14,296 nt of DNA. It comes from Candidatus Uhrbacteria bacterium (GTDB taxonomy: Bacteria; Patescibacteriota; Patescibacteriia; UBA9934; GWF2-40-263). Positions within the stretch are counted from its first letter, which is position 1, and each line of letters starts with the position of its first letter. Positions 6,663-12,127 of the stretch are shown here, piece after piece. The position numbers and the translations under genes were made by a program. The notes beneath the pieces are model-generated. The model worked only from the letters and a program-made list of their open reading frames with translations. It had not been told where the DNA came from and searched no databases. Where the stretch lies: NCBI GenBank assembly GCA_023246275.1, contig JAHFIS010000006.1, positions 1 through 14,296 on the forward strand, read 5' to 3'.

Positions 6663-7874
6663 TTAGCGGATCGCGGAGAAGACGTTCGGCTGGTTCGCGC
6701 CGTCGACCTCGAGCACCGCCCACGCGCCCTTGTTCATCCTGGCGAGCGCGTGGTCTACGACGAGATATTTTCCCGGCACGTCGGCGGTGAACTCGACGAT
6801 GGATGATCCGCCAGGAAGAACCGCGGTCGTCTGGACGTTATGCATGGCTGCGGACCCGTCGCCCATCGCCCCCTCCGGGTATACCGTGTCGAAGATCTCG
6901 CCGATGACGTGGAACGAGGAGATTAGGTTCACGCCGCCGTTCCCGACGTAGATCCGGACGCGGTCGCCCACGTTTGCCTTGAGCCGCGGGGTCGCGTCGA
7001 TCTTTCCGTTGAACGTCACGTACGTCGGGTTCCCGTCGACGAGTCCCTGCGAGTCGAACGCGACCAGACCGGTCTTTCCGATCCCTCCCAGCGTGTACAG
7101 CTCGCCTTGCGTCAGATAGAACTCCTTGTCGACCGGCGGAAGGCCGCCTTCCGGCTCCACCAGGATGAGGCCGTACTGTCCGTGCGAGTTGTGCGTGCTG
7201 ACGTTCGACGTGGCGCAGTGATAGACGTACAGCCCGGGGTTCTTCGCGAGCCAGCGGAACGACTTGCTCTCGCCCGGCTTCACGTTCGTGAGCGACGCGC
7301 CGCCGCCCGGGCCGGTGACCGCGTGCAGGTCGATGGTGTGCGGATGCAGGCTCGTCGGGTCGTTCGTCAACGTCAGATCGACGATGTCGCCGACGCGCAC
7401 GCGCTCCATCGGCCCTGGGACCGTCCCGTCGTACGTCCAATAGTTGAACGAGATCCCCGGCGCGACCTCGGCGATCACCTCCTTCGCGACGATGGAAATC
7501 TGGACGGTGGTCGGCTCGGTCCGGTTGGTCGGCGGCGGGACGTCGCCCGGGTTGCGTCCGATGTCGGCGACGCGCTCGAAGGATCCGGAGTGCATGACAA
7601 AGTCGAGCGCGGAAAGCAGGGGAAGGGAGGCCGGCCTGGCATCCATCGTCATCGCCTGCATGTCGGGCGGCATCGCGAACCGGAGCGGGTAGGACGTTCC
7701 GGAAAGGGCGTACGCGATTCCCCCCGCGGCAAGCAGCGCGACGCCGGCGTCGATCAGTTTCCGGACGGCGTGATCGGACCGCTTTCTGAGAAGGAACATT
7801 CCGCGCGCAAGGAACCACGCGGCGATGACGCAGACGACGACGGCGAGAAGCCGGAGAACGAGGAAGAAATACAT
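6663..7874 (-). CDS. nirK: Membrane-anchored copper nitrite reductase (NirK/AniA-type multicopper oxidase)
   Basis: This 403-aa protein has two cupredoxin domains. Family members reduce nitrite to nitric oxide outside the cytoplasmic membrane. Two hydrophobic helices (about residues 3-29 and 41-59) should anchor it, where many homologues have a cleaved signal. Ligands line up well: type 1 copper His179, Cys220, His228; type 2 copper His184, His219, His375; catalytic Asp182 (HPHTIDLH) and His322 (SSFHVIG). The axial type 1 Met, expected in the family's HxxxGMYG motif, is Gln233 (HNSHGQYG). The MNKGA and HNVQTT segments are typical. ATG 7874 has no ribosome site; it lies 8 nt from a -10 box, so the mRNA is probably leaderless. 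No denitrification partners are nearby. A role in nitrite or NO detoxification is inference. Confidence 0.93.
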   Translation of the reverse strand: MYFFLVLRLLAVVVCVIAAWFLARGMFLLRKRSDHAVRKLIDAGVALLAAGGIAYALSGTSYPLRFAMPPDMQAMTMDARPASLPLLSALDFVMHSGSFERVADIGRNPGDVPPPTNRTEPTTVQISIVAKEVIAEVAPGISFNYWTYDGTVPGPMERVRVGDIVDLTLTNDPTSLHPHTIDLHAVTGPGGGASLTNVKPGESKSFRWLAKNPGLYVYHCATSNVSTHNSHGQYGLILVEPEGGLPPVDKEFYLTQGELYTLGGIGKTGLVAFDSQGLVDGNPTYVTFNGKIDATPRLKANVGDRVRIYVGNGGVNLISSFHVIGEIFDTVYPEGAMGDGSAAMHNVQTTAVLPGGSSIVEFTADVPGKYLVVDHALARMNKGAWAVLEVDGANQPNVFSAIR

Positions 7875-7882
7875 ATGCCGGA

Positions 7883-7912
7883 ATCATACCAGAAATAAAA
7901 ACGGACCGTCAG
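7883..7912 (-). promoter_or_regulatory. nirK promoter overlapping the upstream terminator and stop codon
   Basis: On the minus strand CTGACG (7912-7907), an 18-nt spacer and an extended -10 TGGTATGAT (TATGAT 7888-7883) lie just before ATG 7874. The TGA stop of the HD-domain gene (7911-7909) is inside the -35 box, and the terminator T-run is inside the spacer. The start would fall at or within 2 nt of the ATG. Confidence 0.7.
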
Positions 7913-7925
7913 AGGATGACGGTCC
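7897..7925 (-). terminator. Intrinsic terminator of the HD-domain gene
   Basis: On the minus strand GGACCGTC (7925-7918) pairs perfectly with GACGGTCC (7910-7903) around a 7-nt loop; G and then TTTTT follow. The last codons and the stop of the HD-domain gene are part of the hairpin. Confidence 0.9.
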
Positions 7926-8544
7926 TGCCCTCGTACACGATGGCGAGCTGCGACAGCGACGTGGCCACGTCGGGAAAGTTCACGAGGCGGGTGATGGGGG
8001 TGAGGACCGTGGCGCGTGTCCAGCCGGGAGCGTAGAGCCCCATGTGCCAGACGCTCGCGTCCGCGACCGCGTCGACCGTCTCCGCGTCGAGCCCCTCGCC
8101 GCGCGCGAACGGCGCCCAGCGCTCGGCGGCGACCCGGCCATGCTCTGCGCCGTGGTGCACGTCGCCCGCGTCCTCCTTCTTCCAGACGTCGGACACGATC
8201 GTCGCCGCGAGGGCGAGATCGACGGCCCGCGGGTCGGGTTCCATCCGGTCGTCGAGGATCTCGGGGATGTGCCGCGCCCAGCCGGGGAGGAGCGCGCACG
8301 ACTCCACGATGCTGCGCAGCGTCCCGTGCCGCTTGCGCTGCCACGGCGGATGGAACCGACCGCTCTTCGAGGCGACGTCCGTGTAGAACGCGAGGGGGAC
8401 GATCCCGAGGAACCGCGCGACCGTCGCGCGCAGCCTTTCGTCGCGTATCGGCTCGACGCCATATTTCCACAGGGCACGGACTTCCATCTCAAGCGCCCAG
8501 TCCCAGACGCCCGCCTTCTCGAGGCGACGTTGAAGTTCTTCCAA
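7909..8544 (-). CDS. Divergent HD-domain-like protein (probable phosphohydrolase fold, key His missing)
   Basis: This 211-aa soluble protein shows the order of histidines seen in HD-domain phosphohydrolases: His73 in RHGTLRSIVESC, the position of the HD doublet in ALAATIVSDVWKK, the HHGAEHGRVAAERW segment (His130, His131, His135) and a distal SVWHMGLYAPGW (His167). At the doublet the metal-binding His is Ser118, with Asp119 kept, so catalysis may be altered or lost. The frame stays open to 8670, but that part runs through tRNA-Leu. I chose TTG 8544 because AGGGAG lies 5 nt upstream and a promoter is positioned for a leader of about 15 nt. It is a single-gene unit with its own promoter and terminator. 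Substrate unknown; the HD assignment is by motif order. Confidence 0.65.
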   Translation of the reverse strand: MEELQRRLEKAGVWDWALEMEVRALWKYGVEPIRDERLRATVARFLGIVPLAFYTDVASKSGRFHPPWQRKRHGTLRSIVESCALLPGWARHIPEILDDRMEPDPRAVDLALAATIVSDVWKKEDAGDVHHGAEHGRVAAERWAPFARGEGLDAETVDAVADASVWHMGLYAPGWTRATVLTPITRLVNFPDVATSLSQLAIVYEGRTVIL

Positions 8545-8565
8545 GATGACTCCCTTCGCGCGTCG

Positions 8566-8594
8566 ACGATAGCGCGGACTGGGCGGAATGTCAA
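8566..8594 (-). promoter_or_regulatory. Promoter of the HD-domain gene
   Basis: On the minus strand a perfect TTGACA (8594-8589), a 17-nt spacer and TATCGT (8571-8566) occur. The -35 starts only 4 nt after the T-run of the tRNA-Leu terminator. The predicted start near 8559 leaves a 15-nt leader containing the ribosome site. Confidence 0.7.
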
Positions 8595-8597
8595 CGG

Positions 8598-8623
8598 AAA
8601 AGGACTCGGCGTATGCCAAGTCC
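8598..8623 (-). terminator. Intrinsic terminator of tRNA-Leu
   Basis: On the minus strand GGACTTGGC pairs with GCCGAGTCC (one G-U pair) around a 4-nt loop, then TTTTCC. It begins 3 nt after the tRNA CCA end. Confidence 0.85.
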
Positions 8624-8626
8624 CTT

Positions 8627-8713
8627 TGGTGGGCGGGGCGGGGATTGAACCCGCACGGAGTTTCCTCCAAGGAATTTTAAGTCCCTCGCGGCTGCCAGTT
8701 ACGCCACCCGCCC
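8627..8713 (-). tRNA. tRNA-Leu (anticodon UAA), CCA encoded
   Basis: This class II tRNA is on the minus strand. The acceptor GGGCGGG pairs with CCCGCCC, the discriminator is A, and CCA is encoded. The anticodon loop CTTAAAA (anticodon TAA) sits on a 5-bp stem with one G-U pair. The long variable arm has GGAG-GAAA-CTCC, and the T arm is GCGGG-TTCAATC-CCCGC. Confidence 0.97.
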
Positions 8714-8722
8714 GTGTCGCGG

Positions 8723-8750
8723 ATCGTATCAGGAAAATCGACGAAGTAAA
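8723..8750 (-). promoter_or_regulatory. Promoter of tRNA-Leu
   Basis: On the minus strand TTTACT (8750-8745), a 16-nt spacer and an extended -10 TGATACGAT (TACGAT 8728-8723) occur. The -35 overlaps the T-run of the preceding ligase-gene terminator. The start would fall about 3 nt before the mature tRNA 5' end. Confidence 0.55.
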
Positions 8751-8777
8751 AGACGGGACGCCCAATGGGACGTCCCG
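8748..8777 (-). terminator. Intrinsic terminator of the TrpR-ligase operon
   Basis: On the minus strand CGGGACG pairs with CGTCCCG, with an inner CCC/GGG stem separated by a one-base bulge. TC and TTTT follow after the stem. Confidence 0.8.
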
Positions 8778-8787
8778 CGAGGGGGAC

Positions 8788-9609
8788 TCAGACGCCGCGG
8801 AGGATGTCGCGGACCGTCTCGATCCAGGCGACGTTCTCGTCGACGTTGGCGGTCATGCCGAACATGCGGAGCTCGACCGTGCCGTGGCGGCTGACGCGGA
8901 TGAGGTGCCAGCAGTTGCGCAGGTTCGCGGCGAACCCCTGGTCGTTGGCGACGGCGTCGAAGTGTTCCGCCGAATCGTAGACCGGGGGCTGCCAGTTGGT
9001 GGCCATCATCTTGTACAGACGGATGCGCTCGCCCGCCGAGTGGTCGCCAAGGGCGGCGAGCCGGTCGAGGTGCGGGACGAGGGCGTTGTGGACGGCAAGC
9101 GCTTCCTCGGCCGACGCGCATCCCACGTGGAAGTGGGTCCCGGTGACGCGGCAGGCGGCGGCGAGCACAGGGGCCGGGAGCGTCGCGACGATGTTCGCAT
9201 AGCGCTCGTCGTGGGGATAGACGGTAAGCGGCATCTCGGCGGGCGCGACTTCGATGGCCGAGAGGCGAAGGCCGAGCGACTCGGCGACGCGCGAGCCGCG
9301 GACGATGCCGCTCTGAAGTGACGCGCGGATGTCGGCAAGCTCGAAGAGGGGATCGGTGCGGTGCTCCACCTGGCAGGCCGAGAGCTCGTACGTGCAGGCC
9401 GGATCGTTGATCGCGGCGAGGAAATCGGGCGATCGGGGGACGAAGTGGGTTTCGGCGGACCAGCCGATCCCCATCCATTCCTGGTACTGGTACCCTCCGT
9501 TGCGTTCCTCGGTCAGGAAGAACTCGCGCTCCACGCCCACGTGGCCGCGGAGGGAGGGGTTGTAGTTGATGCGAGAGAGAAGGGAGACGGGCTGGTCGAG
9601 GATGGGCAT
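8788..9609 (-). CDS. GCS2-family carboxylate-amine ligase (glutamate-cysteine ligase-like)
   Basis: This 273-aa protein carries the signatures of the GCS2/YbdK family of ATP-dependent carboxylate-amine ligases: GVEREFFL (residues 25-32), YELSACQVEHRTDP (74-87), VTGTHFHVGCAS (155-166) and RHGTVELRMFGMT (241-253). The acidic and histidine residues in these motifs line the ATP/metal and glutamate sites. Typical YbdK proteins are about 370 aa, so this is a compact version. Family members can join glutamate to cysteine or another amine; the substrate here is unknown. ATG 9609 follows AGGAG by 6 nt. It begins 9 nt after the TrpR-family stop codon, so the two genes form one operon ending at the terminator at 8748-8777. 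Confidence 0.88.
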   Translation of the reverse strand: MPILDQPVSLLSRINYNPSLRGHVGVEREFFLTEERNGGYQYQEWMGIGWSAETHFVPRSPDFLAAINDPACTYELSACQVEHRTDPLFELADIRASLQSGIVRGSRVAESLGLRLSAIEVAPAEMPLTVYPHDERYANIVATLPAPVLAAACRVTGTHFHVGCASAEEALAVHNALVPHLDRLAALGDHSAGERIRLYKMMATNWQPPVYDSAEHFDAVANDQGFAANLRNCWHLIRVSRHGTVELRMFGMTANVDENVAWIETVRDILRGV

Positions 9610-9618
9610 TGGATGCTC

Positions 9619-9927
9619 CTAACGGACGGATTGTTTTTTGAGGACCTTGGCAAATCCACCAGCTTCATTGAGCAGCTCTCGCGAGCCGCGGGTGATCTTG
9701 GAAAGCGACACGCCGAGGGATTCCGTAATGTCGCGCTGGGGGACGCCCTTGGAGAGCATGGTCACGATGCGCCAACGCAGCGCCACGTCCCGATACTCGG
9801 CCGGGGTCAGCAGGTCGCGCAGAAACTCCCGCAGCAGCGCCTTGTTCGGCGACACGGCCTGAAGGACGGCGAGCACGTCGTCCATGAGCCGCTCGATCTG
9901 GTCGGTTGCGAGCTTGGTGTTGTTCAT
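9619..9927 (-). CDS. TrpR/YerC-family helix-turn-helix repressor
   Basis: This 102-aa protein is the size of TrpR and matches its core. LLTPAEYRDVALRWRIV corresponds to the ligand-binding helices, and QRDITESLGVSLSKITRGS to the helix-turn-helix. By alignment to E. coli TrpR the tryptophan-pocket residues Thr44, Arg54, Arg84 and Gly85 have counterparts (Thr41, Arg51, Arg80, Gly81), but Arg48 is Tyr45, so the effector may not be tryptophan. The start is ATG 9927. An in-frame ATG at 9966 falls inside the -10 box and is excluded. There is no ribosome site; the sequence before the ATG is pyrimidine-rich (CCTCCCTCCCT). It shares an operon with the ligase gene, which it may regulate together with itself. 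Confidence 0.85.
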   Translation of the reverse strand: MNNTKLATDQIERLMDDVLAVLQAVSPNKALLREFLRDLLTPAEYRDVALRWRIVTMLSKGVPQRDITESLGVSLSKITRGSRELLNEAGGFAKVLKKQSVR

Positions 9928-9936
9928 AGGGAGGGA

Positions 9937-9957
9937 GGTACTTCGTGTACCTGTACA
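9937..9957. promoter_or_regulatory. Possible TrpR-family operator in the leader
   Basis: GGTAC (9937-9941) and GTACC (9947-9951) form an inverted repeat with a 5-nt centre, immediately next to the palindrome TGTACA (9952-9957). The site lies between the predicted start (about 9958) and the ATG of the repressor gene, a suitable place for autoregulation. It does not match the E. coli trp operator. Confidence 0.35.
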
Positions 9958-9964
9958 TAGAAAC

Positions 9965-9994
9965 ATGATAGCAGGAGCGCTGAACGGCTGTCAA
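9965..9994 (-). promoter_or_regulatory. Promoter of the TrpR-ligase operon
   Basis: On the minus strand a perfect TTGACA (9994-9989), an 18-nt spacer and an extended -10 TGCTATCAT (TATCAT 9970-9965) form the best sigma70-type promoter in the window. It begins 6 nt after the T-run of the upstream terminator. Confidence 0.8.
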
Positions 9995-10000
9995 GGGGAT

Positions 10001-10035
10001 AAAAAAAGCCCGGGACCAATCGGGTCGGTCCCGGG
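10001..10035 (-). terminator. Intrinsic terminator of the 133-aa hypothetical gene
   Basis: On the minus strand CCCGGGACC (10035-10027) pairs perfectly with GGTCCCGGG (10017-10009) around a 9-nt loop; C and then TTTTTTT follow. It begins 6 nt after the stop codon. Confidence 0.92.
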
Positions 10036-10041
10036 GGAGAG

Positions 10042-10443
10042 TCACGTCGCCGGCGATTGGAAGAACTCGGGTCGCTCCTCGATGAGATGGCACCTGGCCG
10101 TCCCGGTCAGCACTTCCGTTCCCTCGTATCCGCCGACCCACTGGCCGCCCTCGCGGCGGAAACGGTAGCGGATGAGGTCGCGTCGGTCCAGGTACTTCTT
10201 GGTGAACGCGAATTCCTCGTCGGTGATCTCGATGTCGTAGAGCTTGGACTCCCCGTACTCGTCCCGCAGCTGGCCGGTGAGCATCCTCGACTCCGGGTCC
10301 GTGAAGATGATCCCGGAGAACAGCGAGTACATCGTGTCGTGGTTGACCACCACGACCAGGTCGCCCTCGCGGGCTCCCAGTCCCAGGGTCGGCTGGAGTT
10401 GGAAAAAGATGCCGTGGACGAGATAAAGCACTTGGTCTGCCAC
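10042..10443 (-). CDS. Hypothetical protein, 133 aa
   Basis: I do not recognise this protein. It starts at GTG 10443 with GGAGG 4 nt upstream. It is soluble, with no signal peptide or membrane segment, and alternates hydrophobic strands and charged turns: an N-terminal YLVHGIFFQLQPTLGLG segment, a GDLVVVVNHDTMYSLFSGII stretch, an acidic centre and a C-terminal RYRFRREGGQWVGGYEG followed by TGTARCHLIEE. This looks like a small beta-rich or alpha/beta domain, perhaps a ligand-binding barrel; that is only an impression. It is a single-gene unit with its own weak promoter and a strong terminator, upstream of the TrpR operon. Good ribosome site, consistent GC-rich codon use and flanking signals make it a real gene. 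Confidence 0.8.
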   Translation of the reverse strand: MADQVLYLVHGIFFQLQPTLGLGAREGDLVVVVNHDTMYSLFSGIIFTDPESRMLTGQLRDEYGESKLYDIEITDEEFAFTKKYLDRRDLIRYRFRREGGQWVGGYEGTEVLTGTARCHLIEERPEFFQSPAT

Positions 10444-10467
10444 GATGCCTCCATTGTTGGCAGCCGC

Positions 10468-10496
10468 TTTTTACTGGATTTTCTGCAGATCGTAAA
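10468..10496 (-). promoter_or_regulatory. Weak candidate promoter of the 133-aa gene
   Basis: On the minus strand TTTACG (10496-10491), a 17-nt spacer and TAAAAA (10473-10468) each match consensus at four of six positions. The -35 overlaps the edge of the upstream palindromic terminator. Confidence 0.4.
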
Positions 10497-10519
10497 GGGC
10501 CGCCCATGGGCGGCCCTTT
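10494..10519 (-). terminator. 26-bp perfect palindrome, terminator of the lipoprotein gene
   Basis: AAAGGGCCGCCC (10494-10505) pairs with its exact complement up to 10519, centred on CATG. It begins 3 nt after the lipoprotein stop codon. The downstream T-run is only TTTA, so termination may be partial; the palindrome could act in both directions. Confidence 0.65.
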
Positions 10520-10522
10520 GGT

Positions 10523-11527
10523 TTACGGAATCTGCGTCACGTACACCATCAGGTATGTTCCGTCCTTCAGACGGATCACCGACGGATCCTTTACGTATTT
10601 CGACTCGAGTCCCGACGACGCATCGAGCGCGAGACGGACTCCCGGGTCTGCGGTCCAAGTCGCGCCGTCCTTCGAGAAAAAGGACCGAATGTCCGTCCGC
10701 GTGAAACCGTACATGCGATAGCCGCCGTCGATTTGGATGACGTTCGACATGACTATGTCCTCGCCTTTGATTGTGTATCGCTTTCGCGACAACTTGGCGA
10801 ACGTTTTTCCGTCCGCCGACGTCGCCTCGTACGACTGCGTGGTCTGGCCCGACAGGGTCATCATGTGCCACGTGTCGCCGACGAGGTACGTGTTCGAGTC
10901 GAGCGCGGCCGGATCGGCCTGGAAGGCGACGCCTTCCGCGGTAAAGTGGATCCCGTCCGTTCCCTCGGAACGGAAGATCGCCTCCGTGCGCGTTCCGGGA
11001 AGATTGAATGTCGTGTAGAGGCGGAACGTGCCGTCGTCGAGCAGCACCGCGTCCGGATCTCCCGAGTGCGCCATGCCGTTCGAACCCGCGATGTCCACGT
11101 TATGGAACTCCCAGGTGTTTCCCTGGTCGTCCGAGATCGCGACGCCGGTGGCGTTGTTCCGGTCGCCCATTTCCCATCCGGCAAAATACAGGTAGATCGT
11201 CCCGTCGGCCGCCATGACCATGTCCGGGACGTTCGCCTGGTCGGTGACGATCTCGTTTGTTTTCGTGAACGACAACCCGTCCGCCGACGTCGCCGTCATC
11301 AGGCGCCTGCGCCCCGGAGTTTCAACCCCGGAGGATTCGTCCGCCCCGGTCGGCGGAACGTACGTCGCGGAAACGACGGCCAGTTCCGTCGCCTGCGTGG
11401 TCGCCGTGTTCGTCGAATCCATGCGATCCGGTGGAAGCGACGGCCTCGCGATCGGCTGGGAGGAAGATGGACATCCGGTTCCGAGCAGGATGATTGCCGT
11501 GACAACCGAAAGGAGGGATTTTTTCAT
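10523..11527 (-). CDS. Secreted beta-propeller lipoprotein (GH43/sialidase-like fold)
   Basis: This 334-aa exported protein starts at ATG 11527 with the signal MKKSLLSVVTAIILLGTGC. Cys19 would be lipidated, although the lipobox (GTGC) lacks the usual Leu at -3. A Ser/Thr/Pro-rich linker follows. The rest repeats blade-like segments: DMVMAADGTIYLYFAGW, SDDQGNTWEF, DAVLLDDGTFRLYTTF, SADGKTF, SKDGATWTADPG and DPSVIRLKDGTYLMVYV. The SxDxGxTW pieces are Asp-box motifs of sialidase-type propellers, and the D-x-V-DDGTFRLY pattern recalls five-bladed glycosidase propellers. Substrate and catalytic residues are not evident, so binding rather than hydrolysis is possible. There is no ribosome site; a -10 box lies 8 nt before the ATG, so the mRNA is probably leaderless. 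Confidence 0.82.
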   Translation of the reverse strand: MKKSLLSVVTAIILLGTGCPSSSQPIARPSLPPDRMDSTNTATTQATELAVVSATYVPPTGADESSGVETPGRRRLMTATSADGLSFTKTNEIVTDQANVPDMVMAADGTIYLYFAGWEMGDRNNATGVAISDDQGNTWEFHNVDIAGSNGMAHSGDPDAVLLDDGTFRLYTTFNLPGTRTEAIFRSEGTDGIHFTAEGVAFQADPAALDSNTYLVGDTWHMMTLSGQTTQSYEATSADGKTFAKLSRKRYTIKGEDIVMSNVIQIDGGYRMYGFTRTDIRSFFSKDGATWTADPGVRLALDASSGLESKYVKDPSVIRLKDGTYLMVYVTQIP

Positions 11528-11535
11528 ACCCGACC

Positions 11536-11544
11536 AGTATAACA
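11536..11544 (-). promoter_or_regulatory. Extended -10 promoter of the lipoprotein gene
   Basis: On the minus strand TGTTATACT (TATACT 11541-11536) lies 8 nt before ATG 11527. No -35 match occurs at 16-18 nt because that position is occupied by the terminator hairpin of tRNA-Gly. The start would fall at or next to the ATG. Confidence 0.65.
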
Positions 11545-11577
11545 AAAGTCTCCGACCTCGGAGGTCGGAGACTTTTG
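11543..11577 (-). terminator. Terminator of tRNA-Gly, overlapping its CCA end
   Basis: A perfect 16-bp inverted repeat (11543-11558 with 11562-11577) has a 3-nt loop. The last two bases of the tRNA CCA are part of the stem, and the minus-strand tail TTTTGTT runs into the next promoter. Confidence 0.88.
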
Positions 11578-11650
11578 GAGCGGGAAACGGGGATCGAACC
11601 CGCGGCCTTCTCCTTGGCAAGGAGACGCTCTACCACTGAGCTATTCCCGC
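11576..11650 (-). tRNA. tRNA-Gly (anticodon GCC), CCA encoded
   Basis: This is a canonical minus-strand cloverleaf. The acceptor GCGGGAA pairs with TTCCCGC, the discriminator is T, and CCA is encoded. The D arm includes AGCTCAGTGGTAGAGC, the anticodon stem TCTCC/GGAGA holds the loop TTGCCAA, and the T arm is GCGGG-TTCGATC-CCCGT. Confidence 0.97.
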
Positions 11651-11664
11651 AGCTCTGCGACGGG

Positions 11665-11693
11665 AGGATATCACAGGGGGTGTTTGGGTGCAA
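11665..11693 (-). promoter_or_regulatory. Promoter of tRNA-Gly
   Basis: On the minus strand TTGCAC (11693-11688), a 17-nt spacer and an extended -10 TGATATCCT (TATCCT 11670-11665) occur. The -35 begins 5 nt after the stop codon of the upstream coiled-coil gene. Confidence 0.6.
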
Positions 11694-11698
11694 GCTGG

Positions 11699-12127
11699 CT
11701 AGATCCCGACGACGGATTCTATGCGGTTGATGCGGCGGGTGGACGCGGTTACGTCTGTATCGATCCGTTTCGACCGCTCGGTCGTCCGGGCGAATCCGTC
11801 TCGGATCTCGGTCTCGATGCGGACAAAACGAGTGTCAATCGCGTCGAACCGTTTGTCCACGGCATCGAATCGGCCGTCCATTTCGTCGAAGCCCTGTTTT
11901 ACGGCCGTGGCGAGCTCGTCGATCGTTTCGTCGAAGTGTGCGCGCATCGCGTCGAACCGGTCGTCCACGGCGTCGAAGCCTTGTTTGACGGCGACCGCAA
12001 GCTCGTCGACCGCCTCGAATTTTTTGTCGATGTGGACGAGGATGGAATCGACGCGGCGATTCGTTTCTTCGGATTTCGACAGAAGAACGTCGAGCTTCTC
12101 GTTGATCGCAGAGAAATTATCTTCCAT
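11699..12127 (-). CDS. Coiled-coil protein, 142 aa
   Basis: This soluble, almost entirely helical protein is built of degenerate heptads. FDAVDDRFDAM, FDEMDGRFDAV and KRFDAIDTRF follow one another, and the unit AVKQGFD occurs twice (in AVAVKQGFDAVDD and ATAVKQGFDEMDG). It has no signal peptide or membrane segment. Function is unknown; such proteins form long parallel or antiparallel bundles. The ATG at 12127 overlaps the end of the upstream coiled-coil gene by 11 nt, so translation is probably coupled. An in-frame TTG at 12145 would add six residues and is an alternative start. Together with the upstream gene it looks like a co-expressed, perhaps interacting, pair. No terminator is evident; its stop is followed 5 nt later by the tRNA-Gly promoter. 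Confidence 0.75.
   Translation of the reverse strand: MEDNFSAINEKLDVLLSKSEETNRRVDSILVHIDKKFEAVDELAVAVKQGFDAVDDRFDAMRAHFDETIDELATAVKQGFDEMDGRFDAVDKRFDAIDTRFVRIETEIRDGFARTTERSKRIDTDVTASTRRINRIESVVGI

Noticed and set aside
8545..8670. Longer start for the HD-domain protein
   Set aside because: The extension runs through the tRNA-Leu gene, its terminator and the promoter; TTG 8544 has a ribosome site.
7825..9321. 498-aa plus-strand open frame
   Set aside because: It crosses the tRNA-Leu gene, two promoters and three minus-strand genes, and has no domain.
9928..9966. ATG 9966 as start of the TrpR-family gene
   Set aside because: This ATG lies in the -10 box and upstream of the predicted transcription start.
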